Source: CAWBBA01 sp963729795
GTDB taxonomy: Bacteria > Desulfobacterota > Desulfomonilia > Desulfomonilales > Desulfomonilaceae
Direction: 5' to 3'
Assembly: GCA_963729795.1 (NCBI GenBank)
Contig: CAVSPC010000018.1
Span: 14,497 to 78,496, forward strand
DNA length: 64,000 bases
Shown: positions 34,130 through 43,797 of the stretch, in pieces
Position numbering within the stretch: position 1 is the first letter of the stretch
Layout of the letters: every line of letters starts with the position of its first letter
Position numbers and translations under genes: made by a program
Notes under the pieces: model-generated
The model's input: only the letters and a program-made list of their open reading frames with translations
The model's database searches: none
What the model was told of the DNA's origin: nothing

Positions 34130-35071
34130 TTAATCGTTACCTTTTTCTCTGCTTAGCTCGAATAGACGTTCAGCAAAATAGACTATCCGGTCTCTGAGTG
34201 CCAAGTTCTCCCGCCAGGCTTTTGGAATTCCTTCTTCCCCGTAGAAAGCTCCCGCAATCTGGCCGTAAACTGCGCCAGTGGTGTCCGCATCTTCACCGAG
34301 GTTCACAGCAAGCAGACATCCTTCTCTGAAAGAATTCGTCTTATAGAAAGCCCACAGAGCTGCTTCGAGAGACTTAACCACATACCCGCTTCCCTTGATT
34401 TTCGGCGGTTCGAGCACCTTGAACGAACCCCCCGCTATTTTGTCAATTTCTGGAGTCAGAGGCTTTTGAGACCAATATCCAGGGACGGGACTGAATCCCT
34501 CTGACAGCAACTCGTCTTTGGAAACTCCGGACACTGCACCCACAATGAGACCGCCCATGTACCGGCAGGCATCAACGCAAGTCACTGCCCCGTGGGTAGT
34601 CCGTGAACTCTCTCCAGATTTTTCTACTGCGAGTTTCGGGCTCCCGGCATAGAAAAGAGGAACCGGAGCCAGCCTCATGATGGAACCATTACCGGCGGAG
34701 CGATGATCGGTCGAACCGCAGTAAGACTCTTGCGTCTTCCCAAATTCGAGTAGGGCTTGCCTCACGGTGTTTCCTATATCGAAGCAAGTACCAGTCGAAC
34801 TGAGATGACCCTGCCGGTACCAGCGTGTGTAGCGTTCCAACTGATCAACAGGATCAAAGCCCTTTTCAATTAGGCTTTCGGCAAGACACAAAGCCATTGA
34901 CGTATCGTCAGTCCATTCTCCAGGTTTGAGTCCGAACGGGCCTCCTCCAACCATCTCGGTGATGGGTTCGAATGTTCCAGGCTGTCTGAATTCCAGAGTG
35001 GTACCCACAGCATCTCCGACTGCAAGGCCGAGGAGACAGCCCCTGTACCGGCTCAGTGCTCCAGGTTTCAT
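34130..35071 (-). CDS. ADP-ribosylglycohydrolase family protein
   Basis: A 313-residue DraG/ARH-type hydrolase that removes ADP-ribose from modified proteins or related substrates. The N-terminal GCLLGLAVGDAVGTTLEF, the metal site EWTDDTSMALCLAESL and the C-terminal NLGEDADTTGAVYGQIAGA are the family's three signature blocks and supply the two-metal centre. A further block SAGNGSIMRLAPV is present. The ATG overlaps the stop of the response regulator (ATGA at 35068-35071), so the two are translated together. The target may be a signalling protein; no nitrogenase or DraT gene is visible. Confidence 0.9.
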   Translation of the reverse strand: MKPGALSRYRGCLLGLAVGDAVGTTLEFRQPGTFEPITEMVGGGPFGLKPGEWTDDTSMALCLAESLIEKGFDPVDQLERYTRWYRQGHLSSTGTCFDIGNTVRQALLEFGKTQESYCGSTDHRSAGNGSIMRLAPVPLFYAGSPKLAVEKSGESSRTTHGAVTCVDACRYMGGLIVGAVSGVSKDELLSEGFSPVPGYWSQKPLTPEIDKIAGGSFKVLEPPKIKGSGYVVKSLEAALWAFYKTNSFREGCLLAVNLGEDADTTGAVYGQIAGAFYGEEGIPKAWRENLALRDRIVYFAERLFELSREKGND

Positions 35072-35445
35072 CTCGGATTCCCCCGATGCTCATTAAAAAC
35101 TGTTTCGATGAGAGTGCAAAGCCCTTTTTCACAAAAGGGCTTGCTCACACAAGGGTCCAGTTCCTTTGATGCCGAACGTGACTCTTTACAACTCGCGCTC
35201 AGGTAAATCACTGGAATTTCCAATTCCCTTCTGATGAATCGAGCAGTAGTCACAATGGGTTGGTTCGTGTGCCCGTTCAGATCCATGAGAATCAGATCCG
35301 GTCTTTTGTCCCGACAAATTTCAACTGCCTTCTCTACGCTGGAAACCGTTGCTATTATTTTGTAGCCCCTTTGATCCAATGTCATTGCAAGATCCTCGGC
35401 TATTATAAGCTCCTGCGCTACGATAAGGATGTTCTTTTTGCTCAT
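35068..35445 (-). CDS. Orphan response regulator (receiver only)
   Basis: A 125-residue CheY-like receiver starting MSKKNILIVAQELIIAEDL, with GGGAAG ahead. The phospho-acceptor Asp is in LILMDLNG, the Thr/Ser position in VIYLSAS, and the conserved Lys in CVSKPF. The usual acidic pair near the N-terminus appears as Glu and Glu/Asp (QELIIAED), slightly atypical. There is no output domain. It overlaps the ADP-ribosylglycohydrolase start by four bases. A longer frame to 35508 has no better start. No cognate kinase is nearby. Confidence 0.85.
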   Translation of the reverse strand: MSKKNILIVAQELIIAEDLAMTLDQRGYKIIATVSSVEKAVEICRDKRPDLILMDLNGHTNQPIVTTARFIRRELEIPVIYLSASCKESRSASKELDPCVSKPFCEKGLCTLIETVFNEHRGNPR

Positions 35446-35704
35446 TGTCCACTTCCCTCCCCGACAACATTCAAATCCGCCCCAGAGATAGAATCCTGCT
35501 GTTAACAAACCTTACGGAGACTCATCTCCCACCTAAGCGTAGCACCCACGTTTGCCGAATAAGGACAAAGGAGATTCTTCTTTTCTAAACAGAGGTTTCC
35601 TTTCACGCGGTCCAAGTGGTTTTATTCTTTACAAATGTACATAAAAGCGCGATGAAATTGGCTCCTACCCTATACCAATAATGCTTCCCACAGAGGAGCT
35701 TGCA

Positions 35705-36727
35705 ATGAGAGGGACCCAGCTTGCCCGGCAGTGGAAGATCATCAGGTTAATCGAATCACGTAAGAGGGGAATCTCAGGAACGGAATTGGCAAATGAACTT
35801 GAGGTGCCTCTGAGGACTGTTTACCGGGATCTTGACGCCATTCAGGAAGCCGGATTTCCCATCTATACTGACCGGGAGGGGAAGAATTCTTACTGGAAGA
35901 TTCTTGAGACCTTCAAGAATGACTTCCCGGTTCCTCTGACGATGACCGAGCTTATGGCCCTCCACATGAGCGGAGATCTGCTCAGCATTTTTCAGGGGAC
36001 AATCTTTCACGAAAGCATTGAGTCTCTTTTTCAAAAGGTTAAATCCGCTCTTGCGCCGGAGGTCCTCCAATATTTGGAGAACATTTCCGGGAAGCTCAAA
36101 ATCTGTCTCGGGCCGGCCAAAAGACTGCCCGGCATGAAAGGAGCCATCAAGGCACTCAGCGAGGCCACGGCCAGGAAAAGAAGAGTTGAAATCCTGTACT
36201 GTGCTGTCTCAACCGGCCAGGAGACCAAAAGAAAGGTCGATCCCTATCAGCTTTGGGTGATGAACGGCGGCTTTTACCTAATCGGTTTTTGTCATGTCAG
36301 ACATGCAATCCGAACCTTTGCCATGGACCGGATCAAGGGCTTCTCGGTTCTGAACGAAACTTTCCATTTCCCCAAGAATTTCAACTTAGAAGAATATCTC
36401 CAGACCGCGTTTCACGTGATGAGGGGAGAGCCTCAAAAGATCAAAGTGCGGTTCTCTCCGGAAGTTTCCCACATCGTTCGTGAGCGAATATGGCACCCGA
36501 CGCAGGAGATCAGAGAAATGAGCGGCGGCGAGCTTGAGATCTCACTCGAAGTCCCCATCAACTATGAAATCATATCCTGGATTCTCGGGTTTGGCTCCGC
36601 GGCCGAGGTTCTCCAGCCGGGCTCCTTGCGAACTCGAATAAGGGACGAGTTGCGTAAGGCCGAAGCAAACTACGAAGAGTCCGTACCTGTTCGCGAAGCT
36701 TTCACAAAAAAACTTTCGAGCTTTTGA
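35705..36727 (+). CDS. WYL-domain transcriptional regulator
   Basis: A 340-residue regulator starting MRGTQLARQWKIIRLIESR, preceded by GAGGAG. An N-terminal DeoR-type winged helix (ISGTELANELEVPLRTVYRDLDAIQEAGFPI) is followed by a WYL domain (VDPYQLWVMNGGFYLIGFC, with RTFAMDRIKGF) and a WCX-type C-terminus. WYL domains bind nucleic-acid or nucleotide-like ligands and often repress CRISPR or defence operons. It points toward cas3, 139 bases away, so it is a plausible cas regulator. The earlier ATG at 35681 lacks a ribosome site. Confidence 0.88.
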   Translation: MRGTQLARQWKIIRLIESRKRGISGTELANELEVPLRTVYRDLDAIQEAGFPIYTDREGKNSYWKILETFKNDFPVPLTMTELMALHMSGDLLSIFQGTIFHESIESLFQKVKSALAPEVLQYLENISGKLKICLGPAKRLPGMKGAIKALSEATARKRRVEILYCAVSTGQETKRKVDPYQLWVMNGGFYLIGFCHVRHAIRTFAMDRIKGFSVLNETFHFPKNFNLEEYLQTAFHVMRGEPQKIKVRFSPEVSHIVRERIWHPTQEIREMSGGELEISLEVPINYEIISWILGFGSAAEVLQPGSLRTRIRDELRKAEANYEESVPVREAFTKKLSSF

Positions 36728-36866
36728 CCGTACTTGACACATGTCGGGAGCATCATATCGGTATCATCGGGGGGGAGTCATCCTATGAAAGCGGTATCAC
36801 AGTGTGGAAAATCAGTCTTCACTATTTTGAAGATTTCTCTGGCCAGTGCCCAAATGGAGAACATGA

Positions 36867-39188
36867 ATGCCGAACGTCTACCTAGCTCATTCAGCTAATC
36901 GACTTAACAGAGTAGACTACTTGCGAGAGCACCTTGCGGACGTAGCGGCCCTTGCCCAAGAGTTTGCTTCAGCCTTCGAAGGGGGAGCCGAAGCGAATCT
37001 TGCTGGGCTGCTTCATGACATTGGAAAGTACGGTAACCTTTTTCAGCGGCGTCTGGAAAATCCACGCGTAGAGAAAGGAATTGACCATTGGTCTGCTGGA
37101 GCTTGGATTGCGCTGATGAAATACCAACAAAAGGGAGTTGCGGCAGCGTTGGCCGTCCAAGGGCACCATATCGGCTTACAGCAGCTTCAGAAAGACGCAC
37201 TAAGGACACTGAACCCCGAGGAATTGCAGAACAACCATCCTCTGGGATTGCGGATCTCCGAAGCCGACTGGAAAGAACTGCTGAAAAGGTTTCATGATGA
37301 TGGCCTGAAACTGCCTGATCCCAGAGAGATTCGAACCTCGATGTTGGAGAACCAGAGCCAACATGTGGCGGCGATGCTGGACATTCGCATGTCATTTTCG
37401 GCGCTGGTGGACGCTGACTTCTTGGCCACAGAGGCTCATTTTCAACCGTCAGTCACCGGGGAAAGACGCTTTCGCGAACGTGGGCTTGCTCTAAATGCGC
37501 AGAGGGATTGGAGCATTCTGTCACTGTTTCTGCGCAACCTTGCGGAGAAATCAGATGCGTCCCCTTCAGTGAAAAAGCTCAGGGCAGACTTGTTGGAGGC
37601 ATGCATCGAGGGCGCGTCTCACTCTCCAGGGTTATTTACTCTGACGGCTCCAACCGGAACGGGGAAGACACTGAGCATGCTCGCTTTTGCGCTGAAACAC
37701 GCGCTCATACACGACCTCCGCAGAATCGTGGTGGTAATCCCTTACTTGAGCATTATAGACCAGACCGTAAAGGCGTATAGAACTGTCTTCCAACTTGCGG
37801 AGGATGGCAGCAATACAGAGCATTACATCCTAGAGCACCACAGTCTCGCTGGAACGAAACCTCCTCGGGAAAGCTCTCGAGGCCGAGATGACGATATGGA
37901 GGATGAGAGTCGTCGTATGCGCCGCTTGCTTGCTGAGAACTGGGATGCGCCCATTGTTGTTACTACCAACGTCCAGTTCTTGGAGTCACTCTTTGCACAT
38001 CGCTCTGGCGCTTGTCGCAAGCTGCACCGGTTGGCGAAAAGCGTCATTCTGTTTGATGAGGTTCAAACATTTCCAGTGCAAACAGTAATCCCCACATTGG
38101 CAGCGCTTTCCAGACTCGTCGAAAGATACGGATCAACCGTCGTTCTGTCCACCGCCACCCAGCCCGCTTTCAGTCACCTCGAGTCAGCCGTGAGAAGGTA
38201 CTGCCTGGCCGGATGGCAGCCAAAAGAGATCGTTTCGGCTGAACTAGGACTGTTTGAGCGTGCGAAAAGGACCTCTGTCGAATGGTCCGATGAGCCGATA
38301 TCGTGGAATAATCTGGCAGAAAGGTTAGCAAAGGAACGCCAGGTGTTATGCATTGTGAATCTTAAGCGACATGCGCTCGTCCTTTATCGGGGCCTGAAAG
38401 AGAGAAGCCTTGAAGGCCTCTTTCATATGTCAACGGACATGTGTCCTGCTCATAGAGCCGAGGTGCTGGAGAAGGTAAATGTGCGTCTCACGGGAGACAA
38501 ACCCTGCTATCTCATTTCCACTCAATGTGTGGAAGCAGGCGTGGACATTGATTTCCCCACGGTTTTCAGAGCATTGGGACCGCTTGAGGCCATTGCGCAG
38601 GCTGCAGGACGATGCAATCGAAACGGAAGACTTCAATTGCGCCGCGTGTACGTATTTGTCCCCGAGGACGAAGCATATCCCCAAGATGGCGCTTACCCAC
38701 GGGCCGCTGAGCTTACACGAATTATCCTCAATGAATCAGGAAGCCCGGGCCTGGACATACACTCAACCGTTACGTTCGACGAGTATTATTGCAAACTATA
38801 CGATTTGTTGGACATGGAAAGCCAGAACAAACGTCTGAAAGACGCTTTGAACCTGGGTGATTTCACAAAAGTGGCAGAGCTGTATCAGATCATCGAGAAT
38901 GACACAATCAACGTGCTCGTCTCTTATGACAAGGCAAGGTTTGAAGAACTCCGCAATGAGGTCCGGACAACCGGCATCACAAGACAATGGATCGCCACGG
39001 CGCGGCCGTACACTATAGCAATGTTTCGGCGGAGAGCAGATCATCCTCTTTGGCTATATCTCGAAGCGGTTCCACTGAAGGGCGGGAAACCATCTGGAGA
39101 TTGGTTCATATATATCGATCCTCGTCATTACACTTCTGAGACGGGTTTAGTAGTCCCGGATGAGTTGGGTGACTGCCAGATAGCCTAA
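36867..39188 (+). CDS. cas3: CRISPR-associated helicase/nuclease Cas3 (type I-C)
   Basis: A 773-residue HD-nuclease and SF2 helicase, with GGAGAA upstream of the ATG. The HD domain (residues ~1-210) has LAHSAN, LLHDIGKYG, HWSAGAW and VQGHHIG for metal binding. The helicase has Walker A TAPTGTGKT, DEAD-box variant LFDEVQTF, motif III STATQ, STQCVEAGVDIDFP and motif VI AAGRCNRNG. It degrades DNA bound by Cascade. First gene of a canonical I-C operon. Appears intact, but with cas7 interrupted it would not be recruited. Confidence 0.96.
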   Translation: MPNVYLAHSANRLNRVDYLREHLADVAALAQEFASAFEGGAEANLAGLLHDIGKYGNLFQRRLENPRVEKGIDHWSAGAWIALMKYQQKGVAAALAVQGHHIGLQQLQKDALRTLNPEELQNNHPLGLRISEADWKELLKRFHDDGLKLPDPREIRTSMLENQSQHVAAMLDIRMSFSALVDADFLATEAHFQPSVTGERRFRERGLALNAQRDWSILSLFLRNLAEKSDASPSVKKLRADLLEACIEGASHSPGLFTLTAPTGTGKTLSMLAFALKHALIHDLRRIVVVIPYLSIIDQTVKAYRTVFQLAEDGSNTEHYILEHHSLAGTKPPRESSRGRDDDMEDESRRMRRLLAENWDAPIVVTTNVQFLESLFAHRSGACRKLHRLAKSVILFDEVQTFPVQTVIPTLAALSRLVERYGSTVVLSTATQPAFSHLESAVRRYCLAGWQPKEIVSAELGLFERAKRTSVEWSDEPISWNNLAERLAKERQVLCIVNLKRHALVLYRGLKERSLEGLFHMSTDMCPAHRAEVLEKVNVRLTGDKPCYLISTQCVEAGVDIDFPTVFRALGPLEAIAQAAGRCNRNGRLQLRRVYVFVPEDEAYPQDGAYPRAAELTRIILNESGSPGLDIHSTVTFDEYYCKLYDLLDMESQNKRLKDALNLGDFTKVAELYQIIENDTINVLVSYDKARFEELRNEVRTTGITRQWIATARPYTIAMFRRRADHPLWLYLEAVPLKGGKPSGDWFIYIDPRHYTSETGLVVPDELGDCQIA

Positions 39189-39211
39189 ATCTGTCCCTCA
39201 AAGGAGGTCAC

Positions 39212-39949
39212 ATGTTTCCGAACGATCAGATTCTTGAGGTATGGGGCGAGTTCGCCTGTTTTTCAAGACCTGAATTCAAGGTGGAGCGTTTTAGCTACCC
39301 TATCATTACTCCGTCGGCTGCCCGCGGGATATTCGACGCAATCTACTGTAAGCCTAACAAAGACCCCGCAAGAGCCGAGTTTCGATGGCAGGTGACCAAG
39401 ATCGAAATACTGAATCCCCCAAAATACCTCGCGCTGCGCAGGAATGAGGTCAAAGAAAAAGCCTCCGTCAAGCCAGGATGGATTACGGGAAAGGAGATTC
39501 CCAAACCCCTTTTCGCCGATGCCACCGAAGACAGTGTAGGTGGCAATGACAAGAAAGGGCGAACGCAGCGGCAGACGATGGCGTTGAAGGACGTACGCTA
39601 TCGTTTACATGCGCAGATCCGCCCATGGAAGGGATTCGAAAGCCGCCTCCCAGCGCTTGAAGCACAATTCAGAAGACGCGCGGGAAACGGGAAGTGCATT
39701 TACCAGCCATATTTTGGTTGTCGCGAATTTCCCGCGTATTTCGAGTTAGTAGAATTCCCACCCAGCGCTCCGAAACCGGCTTCGTTTGACATCGAAATCG
39801 GATTCATGCTCTACGACGTTTTCGATTTGTCGCGACCCGGCACGAGTGACGATCAGCCCAGCATAAGTCTTTTCCGATGCACGGTGCGGCAAGGAATCGT
39901 CGAAATTCCCGATTATGAGACTGATGAGGTACTCAAAACGAGGGGGTAA
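39212..39949 (+). CDS. cas5c: Cas5 (type I-C, Csd5/Cas5d)
   Basis: A 245-residue RAMP protein with AAAGGAGG upstream. It has the N-terminal ferredoxin-like start LEVWGEFACFSRPEFKVERF and the I-C typical PSAARGIFDAIYCKP and YFGCREFPAYFEL segments. In type I-C, Cas5 cleaves the pre-crRNA repeat and caps the 5' handle, a job done by Cas6 elsewhere; no cas6 is present, as expected. It follows cas3 by 23 bases and precedes cas8c by 2. Confidence 0.95.
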   Translation: MFPNDQILEVWGEFACFSRPEFKVERFSYPIITPSAARGIFDAIYCKPNKDPARAEFRWQVTKIEILNPPKYLALRRNEVKEKASVKPGWITGKEIPKPLFADATEDSVGGNDKKGRTQRQTMALKDVRYRLHAQIRPWKGFESRLPALEAQFRRRAGNGKCIYQPYFGCREFPAYFELVEFPPSAPKPASFDIEIGFMLYDVFDLSRPGTSDDQPSISLFRCTVRQGIVEIPDYETDEVLKTRG

Positions 39950-39951
39950 TC

Positions 39952-41853
39952 ATGCTGGAATTGTTGCTGAAATATGCCGCTGCTAATCTTGCCCCTGAGC
40001 CAGGCTTCAAGTCCAAGGACGTTCGATGGGCGCTCATCTGTGACCATGGCGGAAAATACCAGGGGGTAGTTGAACTCGGTGATGTAACCGCAAACAAGAA
40101 TCGAGGTAGGACATTTTCCAAATGCCCTGATCTCAGCCAGCCCGAGCTGATTGCCGGCGGAGAAACCAGGAGCCATTTCCTTGTGGCCAGTACCGAAGTG
40201 GTTGTGTTGTTCGACCCAAAGGAAGAGAGTTCCGGTTACGTCACTCGACGTGAAACCTCTCAGGCTAAACATGAGTTTTTTGTGAACCTCATTCGTCAGG
40301 CCTCACAGGAAATGAATGTGCTGAATGCTGCCGCCGACTGTGTCTCGAATCAACACGTGATCGAACAAATTTGCACAGATCTGAAGAAAAAGAAGGCAAA
40401 AGCGAGTGACCAAATTACTTTCAACATCGGAAACGCATTTCCCGTTGAATCCAACCAATGGCACGACTGGTGGCGCAATTTCAGACAGAAGCTCTCTGAG
40501 AGCAAGCTCGGGAAAACCAAGGCTGCAAGCTCTAAGAAGACGTCTCTGGCTTTGATGCGGTGTTTTGCGAGCGGCGAATTGATTGAGCCCATGCCGACCC
40601 ATCTCAAAATTAAGGGCCTTGAAGATGTCGGCGGCCAACAGTCAGGAGAGACTCTTATCGGTTTTGACAAAGACGCTTTTTGCTCGTACCGCTTGGAAAA
40701 ATCTGCTAATGCGGCTGTCTCTGAACAAGCAGCGACAGCTTACCGAGATGCCCTAAATGACCTGATTAAGAGAAACGGTCACCTCCTGGCCGGAATTAAA
40801 ATGGTGCACTGGTTTAAGGAGAAAATCGAACCGCCCGATGATCCCTTATCATGGTTTCATGAAGATCCGAATCTGCAAAAAATTGCAGCAGTGGAAAGAG
40901 CACGAGAACTCCTCGACAGCATCCGCACGGGGAAACGTGTTGATCTTCAGAATAATCGCTATTATGCCGTTACCCTTTCGGGGGCGGCCGGGCGAGTTAT
41001 GGTGCGCGATTGGATCGAAGGTGCATTCGAAGAGCTCGTTCAAAATGTGAGCCGCTGGTTCGATGATCTTGCCATTGTAGACTATAGTGGAAATCCGCCG
41101 ACAAAATCACCGAAGCTTGAACCAGTGGTGACTAGCCTCCTGCTTCCACGAAAACCCAAACAAGAATATCGAGACTGGGTAGCGTCCATCGGGCCTGCGC
41201 GCATGGGGCTCTGGCAGGCTGCAATCCGCGGGACTGGCATACCTCACGTTGTGGTCTCGCGTCTAGTTCCACTCCACAACGTGTTTGTCAGTTGCGGAAC
41301 GCTTGAAACGGCAGTGAACACCAATGAGAAGCCTGGATCATTCATTTCTTTGCTTCAGACGCGAATGGGTTTGCTGAAGGCATATCACCTGAGAAAACAC
41401 AGGATCAATGGAGGAAACCTCATGAGTGCAGCCCTAGGACTTGGATTAAACGAGGATCATCCGAGCCCCGCATACCAATGCGGGCGGCTCATGTCAGTTC
41501 TCGCCGATGTACAACGTGCTGCGTTGCCTGACGTGGGAGCGGGCGTGGTGCAGCGCTACTATGCTGCAGCCAGTACCACGCCTGCCCTTATTCTCGGCCG
41601 TTTGACACGCCTGAGTCAATTTCATTTGAGCAAACTGGAGACGCCTCTAGCCCGCTGGTACGAAGGGAAAATATCCAGCATTTGGGCGCGGCTTGGGGCA
41701 GGTCCTCCACTAACGCTCGACCTGGAGCGTCAAAGCCTTTTCGCGCTGGGGTACTACCAACAAATGGCCAACTTGAGGAGAAAAGGATCGGGCGAATCTA
41801 CTGGTGAAAACAAAGGAGGAGACGATGACCAAAACAATCGAAAACCGTTATGA
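39952..41853 (+). CDS. cas8c: Cas8c (type I-C, Csd1)
   Basis: A 633-residue large Cascade subunit starting MLELLLKYAAANLAPEPGF. It matches the Csd1 type: N-terminal IVKLG-like region with KDVRWALICDHGGKYQGV, ALMRCFASGELIEPMPTHLKIKGL, and the helical C-terminus with CGRLMSVLADVQRAALPDVGAG. It recognises the PAM and helps load Cas3. The last 29 bases overlap the start of cas7. Full length for the family. Confidence 0.95.
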   Translation: MLELLLKYAAANLAPEPGFKSKDVRWALICDHGGKYQGVVELGDVTANKNRGRTFSKCPDLSQPELIAGGETRSHFLVASTEVVVLFDPKEESSGYVTRRETSQAKHEFFVNLIRQASQEMNVLNAAADCVSNQHVIEQICTDLKKKKAKASDQITFNIGNAFPVESNQWHDWWRNFRQKLSESKLGKTKAASSKKTSLALMRCFASGELIEPMPTHLKIKGLEDVGGQQSGETLIGFDKDAFCSYRLEKSANAAVSEQAATAYRDALNDLIKRNGHLLAGIKMVHWFKEKIEPPDDPLSWFHEDPNLQKIAAVERARELLDSIRTGKRVDLQNNRYYAVTLSGAAGRVMVRDWIEGAFEELVQNVSRWFDDLAIVDYSGNPPTKSPKLEPVVTSLLLPRKPKQEYRDWVASIGPARMGLWQAAIRGTGIPHVVVSRLVPLHNVFVSCGTLETAVNTNEKPGSFISLLQTRMGLLKAYHLRKHRINGGNLMSAALGLGLNEDHPSPAYQCGRLMSVLADVQRAALPDVGAGVVQRYYAAASTTPALILGRLTRLSQFHLSKLETPLARWYEGKISSIWARLGAGPPLTLDLERQSLFALGYYQQMANLRRKGSGESTGENKGGDDDQNNRKPL

Positions 41854-42178
41854 GTTCATGTACATGTTTGACTGTGAAAACGGAAACCCTAATGGCGATC
41901 CTGATGCAGGCAATGCGCCTCGGATTGATCCCGAGGACATGCGCGGATTGGTGTCCGATGTGGCTCAGAAACGTAGAATTCGCAACTACGTTCAAGTTGC
42001 GAAAGAAAACATCCTACCGTACGGGATTTTTGTGCAGCACGCGACAAACCTCAACACGAAAATTGCACTGGCCCACGAAAAAACCGGTGGCATGCCTACC
42101 TTCGACGAAAAGAAAAAGAAATGGAAAACCAACACCGAAAAAGCTACTGCTGCCGGAAAATGGTTGTGCTCAAATTTC

Positions 42179-42187
42179 TACGACGTA
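42179..42187. repeat. Left 9-bp target duplication in cas7
   Basis: TACGACGTA is found at 42179-42187 and again at 43798-43806, immediately flanking the element; it encodes Tyr-Asp-Val of Cas7. Confidence 0.93.
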
Positions 42188-43797
42188 GAGTGCCGCGACT
42201 TCTTGTCAGGGATAAGGTGAACGAAATCTTGTAGATGAGTATGAGAAAATAATGGTATCCGGTCCCCAAACGGTATACATGGCGTTTGCGAGACGATGTT
42301 TACCGAAGGAGGACCGGTGATGGATACGGGTATAGAGCGAATGAACGTCCTGGTCAACGAAATTGTTGGCTTCGTGCTGGGTCCCGCTCAGGACATGGAG
42401 ATCGGTGAGGTTGAGAGGGGCCTGTTGAAACTGGTGATGAGGGTGGGAAGAGAAGGGCTGGTTTGCTATCTCGAAGAAAAGGGGACCGGTCGTCAGGGAA
42501 ACGAGATTGTCGCCGCTAGCGGGGAACGACTCCCCTACGTGCGTGACAGGAAATGCCTGTACAGATCCATCTTCGGACCCATTGAGATCAAACGGGCCTA
42601 TTACCACGCGACAGGGAGTCCCGGAGTATTTCCGCTGGACAGCGAGATAAATCTTCCCGAGAAGGGGTATTCCTATCTACTCGAGGAGATTTCTTCAAAA
42701 CTTGCGGTGAATGGGAGTTACGAGAAGGCGTGCGAAGTTGTCGGTGATATTTTTCCTTTGAATCTCCCTATCCGATCGCTGGAGCGAATAGTGGGGGACG
42801 TCCGTGAGGATGTCGTCCGGTATTATGACCAGAAGCCCACGCCTGAATCTTCAGAACAAGCCGTCATAACCGTGGCCACGATAGACAGAAAGGGCGTGGT
42901 GATCCGGAAGCCTCCGTCTGAAGAAGCGGCTGCCAAAGCTGCTCCGTCAGATCCCGACAAGCCAGGGAAGAAGAAAATGAGCACGGTTACATCCGCGTAC
43001 AACATCAAACGTCACCGGAGAACTGCCTACCAGGTTGGCAGAGAAATCAACGAGGAAGAGCCCTTACCCGATAAACCCAAACCCGAGGCCAAGGAAGTGT
43101 GGGGAAGTGTAATCGAGACTGTGGAGCAAGGCATCTTTCGCCTGAAACAAGCGGTGGACAAGAGACTCAAAGCGACCCAAGAACTGGTCTGCATTTTGGA
43201 TGGCGAGCGAGGCTTGTGGCGCTTGGTCTACAAGTATTTTCCCACGGCTTTCTTCGTGCTCGACATTTTCCATGTCTTGGAACATCTTGCCGAGGCGGCT
43301 CACTGCTTTTATGAGGAAAAGACTCCTGAGGCACGGAAATTTGTGACGGAGCGATTGAAAATGCTCCTGACCGGCCAGGTTGGTCGGCTCATTGGTGGGT
43401 TGAAGCAAATCGTCTCGAAGAGAAAGCTTTCCAAGGGCCAGAGGTACCGGCTCAACAAGGTCATCGGCTATCTGGAACGAAACAAGAAGCATATGCGATA
43501 CGATGTGTGTCTGGAGAAAGGCTATCCGATCGGAAGCGGTGTCATCGAGGGGGCGTGCCGCAATCTGATCAATGACAGACTGGAACTTACTGGAATGAGG
43601 TGGATACTGCAAGGAGCTGAAAGTGTCATAAGGCTCAGGGCGGTCTTCATCAACAAGGACTGGGCCGACTTCTGGAGCTTCCGCAGAAGATCAGAGAGGG
43701 AGCGGCTCTATGGGACATCCAAAGCGGGAGGTGCCGAGCTGTACGGACAGGAACTCCCCCAGGCTGCCTGAGAGGGTGACACGAAGTAGTTGCACTC
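42188..43797 (+). mobile_element. ISKra4-type insertion sequence (1610 bp) in cas7
   Basis: Ends are imperfect inverted repeats starting GAGTGC (GAGTGCCGCGACTTC at the left, mirrored by GAGTGCAACTACTTC read from the right). A perfect 9-bp duplication flanks it. It carries one intact transposase. The exact duplication implies a recent, simple insertion. Confidence 0.9.
42320..43771 (+). CDS. ISKra4 family transposase
   Basis: A 483-residue transposase starting MDTGIERMNVLVNEIVG, with GAAGGAGGA upstream (a GTG directly before the ATG is also possible). The DDE-type core shows CILDGERGLWRLVYKYFP, VLDIFHVLEHLAEAAHCF and the C-terminal GSGVIEGACRNLINDRLELTGMRW, the hallmark of this family. It reads in the same direction as the cas operon. 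No frameshift is seen, so it may be active. Confidence 0.93.
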   Translation: MDTGIERMNVLVNEIVGFVLGPAQDMEIGEVERGLLKLVMRVGREGLVCYLEEKGTGRQGNEIVAASGERLPYVRDRKCLYRSIFGPIEIKRAYYHATGSPGVFPLDSEINLPEKGYSYLLEEISSKLAVNGSYEKACEVVGDIFPLNLPIRSLERIVGDVREDVVRYYDQKPTPESSEQAVITVATIDRKGVVIRKPPSEEAAAKAAPSDPDKPGKKKMSTVTSAYNIKRHRRTAYQVGREINEEEPLPDKPKPEAKEVWGSVIETVEQGIFRLKQAVDKRLKATQELVCILDGERGLWRLVYKYFPTAFFVLDIFHVLEHLAEAAHCFYEEKTPEARKFVTERLKMLLTGQVGRLIGGLKQIVSKRKLSKGQRYRLNKVIGYLERNKKHMRYDVCLEKGYPIGSGVIEGACRNLINDRLELTGMRWILQGAESVIRLRAVFINKDWADFWSFRRRSERERLYGTSKAGGAELYGQELPQAA

